A stretch of DNA of 16,673 nucleotides, taken from assembly GCA_964534765.1 (NCBI GenBank), contig CAZHRJ010000065.1:1-16673 (forward strand), written 5' to 3'. Shown here piece after piece: positions 8,948 through 14,244 of the stretch. Under the pieces are notes generated by a model. It was not told where the DNA came from, did not search any database, and worked only from the letters and a program-made list of their open reading frames with translations. The position numbers were made by a program, and so were the translations under genes. This DNA comes from CAZHRJ01 sp964534765. GTDB lineage: Bacteria; Lindowbacteria; 2-12-FULL-62-27. Numbering within the stretch: position 1 is the stretch's first letter; the number at the start of each line of letters is the position of its first letter.

Positions 8948-9678
8948 CCGGCCGGTTCCTGGAGGGCCAGACCGCGCTCGTCACCGGCGGCAATCGTGGC
9001 ATCGGCCGGGCGGTCGCCCTGGCATTGGCCCGGGCCGGTGCGCGGGTGGCCATCACCGGCCGAAACGCCGGCACTCTCGAAAAAACCGCAGCGGATCTCG
9101 AATCGCTGGCGGACGGAGCATGGTGGAAGATCTGCGACGTCCGGTCGGAATCCGAGCAGGAGGCGGTCTTTCGGGAAATTCGAGGCCGCTGGGGACGGCT
9201 CAACATCTGTGTGCCCAACGCCGGCGGCGCCATTTTGGCCGCGGCGTCAGAAACGAGTCTTGACGATTGGAATCGGGACATCGAAACGAACCTCACCGGA
9301 ACGTTCCTCACCTCCCGCGAGGCCCTTCGACTGATGCGGGAGACAAAAACTCCGGGCGCCATTCTCCCGATCATCTCCCAGGCCGGCAAAGTCCCTTTTG
9401 AAAAACGCGCCGCTTACTGCGCTTCAAAATGGGGCGCGCTCGGGTTCGCCAAATGCCTGGCCCTGGAGGCCAAACGCGACGGCGTCCGGGTCACGGCAAT
9501 CTGTCCGGCGTCGGTCGCGACCGATTTCCAGGCCAACAATCCGGCCGGCATGGACTGGATGCTCGAAGCCGACGACATCGCCGAAACCGTCCTCCATATC
9601 CTCCGTCAGCCGGACCGGATCGAAATCGAGGAAATCACCATCCGGTGCAGAAATTCCCCCAGAAGCAAAACACCCTGA
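8944..9678 (+). CDS. Short-chain dehydrogenase/reductase (SDR)
   Basis: This NAD(P)-dependent classical SDR oxidises or reduces a hydroxyl/carbonyl group. Counting from the upstream TTG at 8932, the cofactor motif TGGNRGIG is at 18-25, NAG at 96-98, and the catalytic Ser149, Tyr162 and Lys166 lie in IISQAGK and YCASK. The length of about 245 residues is normal. I prefer the TTG at 8944, which overlaps the previous stop (TTGA) and has GGAG at 8934-8937 at good spacing; the TTG at 8932 has no ribosome-binding site. The protein is cytoplasmic. Coupling to the molybdenum hydroxylase genes suggests one pathway, for example alcohol to carbonyl to acid, but the enzyme complex is probably periplasmic and this one is not, so a direct hand-over is uncertain. 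The substrate is unknown. Confidence 0.9.
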   Translation: MTGRFLEGQTALVTGGNRGIGRAVALALARAGARVAITGRNAGTLEKTAADLESLADGAWWKICDVRSESEQEAVFREIRGRWGRLNICVPNAGGAILAAASETSLDDWNRDIETNLTGTFLTSREALRLMRETKTPGAILPIISQAGKVPFEKRAAYCASKWGALGFAKCLALEAKRDGVRVTAICPASVATDFQANNPAGMDWMLEADDIAETVLHILRQPDRIEIEEITIRCRNSPRSKTP

Positions 9679-10364
9679 CAGGCAAAACGGCGATTCCACC
9701 GCAAGCATCAAGACTCTCTCTCTCACTGGCACTCTCCTTTTTTTTCGCCGGGGTGGCCGGAGCCGATACCGCCCCGACCAACGGGCAAGCGGGGCCAGAT
9801 GTCGGCCAAAGGCCTCCGCCGACCGGCGTCGATCTATTCACCCAGCAAGCCCTGACCGAATGGAGTTGTCTAGCCGAAACCTTGCCCGCATCGGCCGCGA
9901 CGCTGCATCGGATGATTTCGAATCTTCCCGCCTCCGTCCGTTTGGCGCGAACGGTCACCGGGGTCGACTACCGGCTGGCGGTGATCGACACCGGCGTTTT
10001 TGAGCTGACCACTCCCAGGGGACTCGTCGTCACTGTCCGGACCGGTCCGGTGAGGCGTGAAGCGGCCCGGGGACGATTCGAAGCCGTCGGAGAGGGGACA
10101 TTCCGGCGGGGATCGAATTTGTTTCGCGGCATGTTCGCGCTCCGGTTCGATTATGAATCCATCGAGAGCTCACCCGGCCAATCCGTCGGTGATTTTCACC
10201 TCTATCTGGATGTTCCCCACCCGGTCATGCGGCTGATCGCCCTCCTGGTCCGCGGACTCATCACCGAACGGCTGACTCAGGAAATGGAGCGGATGCTCGG
10301 TGAGGCCAAAGAAGTCATGGCCGAGGCCCAAAAACGATTAACCAGGAACGAGACATTCTATTGA
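9645..10364 (+). CDS. Exported protein of unknown function
   Basis: I do not recognise this protein. From the GTG at 9645 it would have 239 residues. After a polar N-terminus there is a hydrophobic signal-peptide core (LSLSLALSFFFAGVAGADT) with an Ala-x-Ala-like cleavage site, then a Pro-rich linker. The remainder is mixed alpha/beta. A helix (ASAATLHRMISNL) is followed by several predicted strands (GVDYRLAVIDTGVFELTT to FHLYLDVPHP) and a long C-terminal amphipathic helix ending the protein (about 185-237). That order vaguely recalls a START/SRPBCC helix-grip or a lipid-binding envelope protein, but this is only a guess. The reading frame is open far upstream to 9429, where it overlaps the SDR gene; the residues before the signal peptide look like out-of-frame translation. 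It overlaps the SDR gene by 34 bases and the CHASE2 gene by 4. Confidence 0.7.
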   Translation: MQKFPQKQNTLTGKTAIPPQASRLSLSLALSFFFAGVAGADTAPTNGQAGPDVGQRPPPTGVDLFTQQALTEWSCLAETLPASAATLHRMISNLPASVRLARTVTGVDYRLAVIDTGVFELTTPRGLVVTVRTGPVRREAARGRFEAVGEGTFRRGSNLFRGMFALRFDYESIESSPGQSVGDFHLYLDVPHPVMRLIALLVRGLITERLTQEMERMLGEAKEVMAEAQKRLTRNETFY

Positions 10365-11287
10365 AAAACTCCCTTCGGCCTTTGATCGCGGGTCTTTCAA
10401 TACTGATAGGCGCCGCCCCGGCCTTGTGCGCAAAAGAGCTCGAATACAGTGAACCACGGATTTGGCTTGTAGAGATTGATAATAAATCGGTCGAAAAGTA
10501 CGGCAAGTTTCCATGGAGCAGGGACAAATACGCGGATTTGATTCGAAAAGTTTCAACAGGGTCACCCAAGCTCATTATCATCAAGCTGTTTTTGGATCAG
10601 TTGAAAAATCCTGACCAAGACAGACAATTGGCGCGGGCGATTCAAAAGTCAGGGAACGTCATCCTTCAGGCGCGCCTGTCGCGGGAAAAAGAGGCGCCAA
10701 CACGCTTGAACAAAAAATTCGGCTTGAAACACCCGATAAAACATTACAGCGGCACCTATTCAATCTCGATGCCGAGCTCCGATCATGGCTGGATTCCCGC
10801 GCCGATTTTTCAGGAGCACGCTCTGGATGTGGGATTCGTTGATATCCTTTCGACCGACAATTTGAAGGGGATCCCGTTGGTCGTTTATTACAAAGGGGCG
10901 ATCTCGGACACGCAAGGCTGGACATTTCCTTCATTGCCACTGGCGATCTATCGCCAGTTTTATGGCATCAAGGATTTTCGGCTTCGGCACGATCCCAAAG
11001 CGCTGACCGTCGAATTTGGTGGGCATACCACGTCTGTCGGAGAGCAACAGGAACTCCCTGTTGATTGGAAATATCTTCATAAAATCCACGTGCAATCCGT
11101 GGCGGATGTCCTGCAGGCCGATTTTGATTCGAAAATATTCAGTGACGTGATCGTTATTATCGGATATGGCGGGCCGGAGATGCCGAGATCAAAACTCTCA
11201 AATGGCCAGGTCGTGGATGGCAACAGAATCATCGCTGCGGCCGCTTTACATTTATTGAGTGAATTTAGGCCGAATGAAAAACATTGA
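10361..11287 (+). CDS. Secreted stand-alone CHASE2 domain protein
   Basis: Residues 1-24 form a signal peptide (LRPLIAGLSILIGAAPALCA). The rest resembles a complete CHASE2 extracytoplasmic sensor domain. Visible hallmarks are VEIDNKSVEKYGKFPWSRDKY (37-57), matching the family's IDexSl..G.WPWpR..ha pattern, and DRQLARAIQKSGNVIL (87-102). These are followed by DVGFVDI (156-162), FPSLPLAIY (189-197), VADVLQADF then VIVIIG (247-268), and GNRIIAAAALHLLS (287-300). CHASE2 domains normally sit between a membrane anchor and three membrane helices that lead to a cyclase, kinase or other output. Here the protein stops at residue 308 exactly where those helices should begin. The start is TTG at 10361, overlapping the previous stop. 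Its ligand is unknown; family ligands are largely undefined. From this gene on, base composition is more AT-rich. Confidence 0.8.
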   Translation: MKNSLRPLIAGLSILIGAAPALCAKELEYSEPRIWLVEIDNKSVEKYGKFPWSRDKYADLIRKVSTGSPKLIIIKLFLDQLKNPDQDRQLARAIQKSGNVILQARLSREKEAPTRLNKKFGLKHPIKHYSGTYSISMPSSDHGWIPAPIFQEHALDVGFVDILSTDNLKGIPLVVYYKGAISDTQGWTFPSLPLAIYRQFYGIKDFRLRHDPKALTVEFGGHTTSVGEQQELPVDWKYLHKIHVQSVADVLQADFDSKIFSDVIVIIGYGGPEMPRSKLSNGQVVDGNRIIAAAALHLLSEFRPNEKH

Positions 11288-11304
11288 CTTCAGAGAGTAA
11301 CAAC

Positions 11305-11370
11305 ATGGAAATAGGTGCGATCCACTGCGCCAACGACACCGATATCTCTTCCATCACCGCATTCGAATGA
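11305..11370 (+). CDS. Possible 21-residue upstream ORF coupled to the metalloprotease gene
   Basis: An ATG at 11305 opens a 21-codon frame (MEIGAIHCANDTDISSITAF then Glu) that ends in TGA at 11368-11370, overlapping the ATG of the next gene (ATGA). A purine-rich AGAGAG lies about 8 bases before the ATG, whereas the following gene's own ATG at 11367 has no ribosome-binding site. It may act as a translational-coupling leader or be a gene remnant. No homologue is recognised, and the short length leaves chance as a real alternative. Confidence 0.35.
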   Translation: MEIGAIHCANDTDISSITAFE

Positions 11371-12998
11371 GAAGCAATGGATGTAGAATGAGGTGCTTGG
11401 CCCTGGGATTGATCTTCTTGGTCACGAGCGCCTGCGGCCGCGGGACCGACGCGGGATCGCCCCGCCCGACAGTTTCTGACAGAACCCTTATTCCACATGC
11501 CGCTTGCCGAATACCGAGGATCGTTCAGGTTGTCTATCTTGTCCCTTCTGATCGATCGGTCGACGAGGAATTCCGCACGGCCGTCGAGTTCTCATCTCGA
11601 CATGTCCAAGCCTGGTATCATGAAAAGATTGGCCGGACGTTTCGCCTTTCCGATTCCGGCATCCTCGTTGCTCGAACGAACCATCCGTCCTCATGGTATA
11701 GCGAGAGAAACGTCGACGACTGGTTGCACCGGCGCTTCGCGAACAACGTCAGTGCCGATGGGATGCGCCTTGTCGCAGGCAAATTCCATGATCCGCACCT
11801 CATCTACATTTTTGCGATAGATGCCCTTGCCGGCAAAGGTCAGATGGCGGCTTGGGGACCCGGCGGCACGGTGGCCCTTGGACGGGGGAATATTTATCGG
11901 ATGCTGGGCCGGGCTGTTACGACACATGACAAAGGAACGCACATTCCTCCCGGCGGACCACAGCGGGCGATGGGACTTCTTGCCCATGAAATTGGCCATG
12001 CATTCGGCCTGGGTCACCCTGCTTTCCGAACAGATACCTCACCGACGATCCCCCACTGGGAAAACGTGATGCTCAACTGGCATAAATATCCCAATGTTGA
12101 CTTCGATGAGCGCTCAAGACAGTTGCTCCTCACCCACCCCTTCATCAACGAAACGGATTTCTCAGCAGGATATCCCACACCGCCTCCAACGGTGGCAATA
12201 CGCATGGAGGCGGAAGAACGCCGACGCGCGCGTCGGGGAGGTGCGGCGAAGACCGAAGTCGACGATCAGGAAGAGAGGTTCGATCTTGCGCCCTCCGACA
12301 TGGAAAGCGATGCCGGTGTGTCCACTAGGCAAGCAATCAATGCCGACCACGAGACGCCCGGCCCCGACTCTCCTCTCGTTCATGTCATTTATATCGTCCC
12401 CTCCGATCGAAATTACCTTGAAACCCACGCCACATCGCTTGTACAGGCATTCCGTGAAGTCCAGACATGTTACAAACGCCGCCTCGGTGGATTGACATTC
12501 CTCCTGGCCGATCCTGTGGTTCGATCGCTCCGTTCCACACGATCCAGCGATTGGTTCGCGGATGCCGAGACAGGAAACGCAAAAGGTACGCCCTTTCGTC
12601 AGTTCGCGCAGAATGCCGCCGCCGACGCTTTGGACATGACGGGGAGTTCCCGTCCTGATCCACACTACATTTATGTGTTCGCAGTGGATGCAAAAGTTCC
12701 ACCGGAAAGATTCGAACGCACGAACCTGGGTCAGATCATTATCTTGACACATGACGATCTGCGGCGGCTTTCCAGCCGTGAAACTTCAGAAAAAGACCGC
12801 TACCGCGCCTTGGGTCTTGTCGCGCATCGAATCGGACATGCAGCCAGTCTTGGCCACCCATCATGGAATGAGAAAAATGTACCCTCCTTCCCGCATGATT
12901 TGAACCTGATGTGGCGAGGCCAACACCGCTTCCCCGACGCGGACCTTGGCGGAGAGGAACGACGCAGACTCGCCGATAACTGGTTCTTCGTCAGATGA
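11367..12998 (+). CDS. Tandem metzincin-like metalloprotease, second copy degenerate (probable lipoprotein)
   Basis: This 543-residue exported protein starts with a hydrophobic segment ending in LVTSAC (Cys23), an acceptable lipobox, so it is probably an envelope lipoprotein. It contains two related domains. Copy 1 (about 51-262) runs from VQVVYLVPSDR to HPFI and has a perfect metzincin zinc site, HEIGHAFGLGH at 207-217, followed by NVMLN as a possible Met-turn. Copy 2 (about 336-541) starts with VHVIYIVPSDR and repeats the same landmarks (PHYIYVFAVDA, HPSW, NLMWRG). Its site reads HRIGHAASLGH at 487-497, keeping the three zinc His but with catalytic Glu replaced by Arg488 and Gly by Ser. A charged linker joins the two. 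Copy 1 could cleave proteins; copy 2 is probably a pseudoenzyme. I know no named peptidase family for it. Met8 (11388) is an alternative start that leaves a more compact signal peptide. Confidence 0.82.
   Translation: MRSNGCRMRCLALGLIFLVTSACGRGTDAGSPRPTVSDRTLIPHAACRIPRIVQVVYLVPSDRSVDEEFRTAVEFSSRHVQAWYHEKIGRTFRLSDSGILVARTNHPSSWYSERNVDDWLHRRFANNVSADGMRLVAGKFHDPHLIYIFAIDALAGKGQMAAWGPGGTVALGRGNIYRMLGRAVTTHDKGTHIPPGGPQRAMGLLAHEIGHAFGLGHPAFRTDTSPTIPHWENVMLNWHKYPNVDFDERSRQLLLTHPFINETDFSAGYPTPPPTVAIRMEAEERRRARRGGAAKTEVDDQEERFDLAPSDMESDAGVSTRQAINADHETPGPDSPLVHVIYIVPSDRNYLETHATSLVQAFREVQTCYKRRLGGLTFLLADPVVRSLRSTRSSDWFADAETGNAKGTPFRQFAQNAAADALDMTGSSRPDPHYIYVFAVDAKVPPERFERTNLGQIIILTHDDLRRLSSRETSEKDRYRALGLVAHRIGHAASLGHPSWNEKNVPSFPHDLNLMWRGQHRFPDADLGGEERRRLADNWFFVR
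11517..12152 (+). repeat. Metzincin-like domain copy 1 (intact zinc site)
   Basis: This is the first of two homologous domains in the protease. It contains HEIGHAFGLGH, encoded at 11985-12017, which has the catalytic Glu208 and three His ligands. Shared landmarks with copy 2 are the VPSDR opening, the xPHxIYxFAxDA strand, the LxAHxIGHAxxLGHP site and the NxM segment. Protein similarity is clear, but the nucleotide similarity has largely decayed, so the duplication is old. Confidence 0.8.
12375..12995 (+). repeat. Metzincin-like domain copy 2 (Glu to Arg pseudo-active site)
   Basis: This second domain matches copy 1 in order and spacing of landmarks, with the zinc motifs exactly 840 bases apart. 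The motif at 12825-12857 reads HRIGHAASLGH: the zinc-binding His residues are kept, while the general-base Glu codon position is CGA (Arg488). GAA to CGA needs two base changes, so a single sequencing error does not explain it. It may bind zinc without catalysis, or bind substrate. Confidence 0.78.
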
Positions 12999-13047
12999 CA
13001 CGACCGACAGCGAATCCTTTTCGGCTACACCACATCCGGCGACATTG

Positions 13048-14244
13048 ATGAAAAGTATTCGTATGTTTGCCATTGTGATTTGTATCGTGCTTTTCAATCC
13101 GTCATCTACGGAATCAGGAACATTTGACTCCCGTGAAATGTGGGGACGGCTCGCCAATGCGGGGTTCACAGGAAAGCCGATGAAAAGCGCTTTCTTTTTC
13201 ACCGGCAGTTGGAGAGACGGCTCTCAACAATATGAATTTCCCGCTGCTGCCAACCATCAACTCTATTCCATCCATCCAACCGATCAAAGGCATTTACATT
13301 GGTCTGATACCGCCGCCAACAGGGACTGTGCCATAGACAGAATGGTCGAAGCCGGCGTAAATGTCGTGAACATGTCCTATTGGGGAGAGAGAGGATTGGA
13401 TCGGTGGACAAAATTTGCGCCTATGCAGACATCCACTTACTCACATGACGAACTTTTCGACGCAACCATCGGCAGGAAAATTCTTATTGCGCCTTACATC
13501 GAGTCCACCCCCGAGTGGAAATTCCTGGACGATTTCCCCGGAACATCCCAGCGCCCGTGTCCGGGGCTTGTAAGCCAGATTAAAGATCTTGCAGACCGCT
13601 ACCTGAAAAATCCAAAAAATCGGGCCTGGTCCAAAAAATGGGCGCGGATGTATGATCGGTTCGGAAACGAACGTTATATTGTCTCGATTATCCACGTGGC
13701 CTCGAATCGGCAGGACGTCTCAGACGAGAATTTCGCCGCCGCATTCGATAGGGTGGCCGCGCAGATTTTCAAGGAAACCGGTATTCAGGTCGGATTTACA
13801 CTCGACATCCTCCCGCCAAAAACCAATGCTCCCGGATGGTATAAGGCAACCCCGGATAAAACAGGGCCATGGCTCAAAAGGCAAGCATCTATACTGGCCA
13901 TCCAGTGTTTTATTCCCGAGATTTGGCTTGGCATTTCGGATGAGAACAAACTGATCAACTGGAAGCGGGGCTTTTCCAAATCGTGGACATTAACCGGTAT
14001 TCCATTTATTCAAGATGTTTCCCCCGGGTATGACGCTCGAAACATTTTCCCCAAATCCGTCATATACGGGAATAATACATTTTGGAGGAATAGCCAAACG
14101 AAATTAATCAACATGCTCAATGCGAAGGGAATAACCTTTAATGCATGGAATGGATATACCGAGGGATTTGCCGGGGTGCCCACCGAAGAACACGGTGACG
14201 CAAATTTTGTCTGGGCCAAAGAAATATTCGGGATGAAAGAGTGA
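13048..14244 (+). CDS. Exported glycoside-hydrolase-like TIM-barrel protein (GH99/DUF5010-like)
   Basis: From the ATG at 13048 the product has 398 residues and begins with a signal peptide (MKSIRMFAIVICIVLF, then NPSSTESG). The body looks like a TIM-barrel carbohydrate enzyme. CAIDRMVEAGVNVVNMSYWG (about 91-110) resembles the strand-2 region of GH99/GH71/DUF5010-type proteins. ILIAPYIE follows, and the C-terminal FNAWNGYTEGFAGVPTEEHG (about 361-380) recalls the WNEWxEG ending of those families. Acidic residues in these segments, such as the TEG Glu, are candidate catalytic residues, but I cannot name them with confidence. The frame is also open from 12946, but that start would prefix 34 Ser/Asp/Thr-rich residues overlapping the protease gene, so I rejected it. 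It overlaps the next glycosidase gene by 4 bases (GTGA), and the two may act on the same polysaccharide. Confidence 0.75.
   Translation: MKSIRMFAIVICIVLFNPSSTESGTFDSREMWGRLANAGFTGKPMKSAFFFTGSWRDGSQQYEFPAAANHQLYSIHPTDQRHLHWSDTAANRDCAIDRMVEAGVNVVNMSYWGERGLDRWTKFAPMQTSTYSHDELFDATIGRKILIAPYIESTPEWKFLDDFPGTSQRPCPGLVSQIKDLADRYLKNPKNRAWSKKWARMYDRFGNERYIVSIIHVASNRQDVSDENFAAAFDRVAAQIFKETGIQVGFTLDILPPKTNAPGWYKATPDKTGPWLKRQASILAIQCFIPEIWLGISDENKLINWKRGFSKSWTLTGIPFIQDVSPGYDARNIFPKSVIYGNNTFWRNSQTKLINMLNAKGITFNAWNGYTEGFAGVPTEEHGDANFVWAKEIFGMKE

Noticed and set aside
9429..9644. N-terminal extension of the unknown exported protein
   Set aside because: It reads through the SDR gene in another frame and would place the signal peptide in the middle of the protein.
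10361..11287. CHASE2 gene as a truncated adenylate cyclase or kinase by frameshift
   Set aside because: The region after the stop has no membrane helices or cyclase/kinase motifs in any frame; the next coding sequence is the unrelated protease with its own signal peptide.
12946..13047. N-terminal extension of the GH99/DUF5010-like protein by 34 residues
   Set aside because: The extension overlaps the protease gene, is Ser/Asp/Thr-rich, and would bury the signal peptide that begins at Met 13048.
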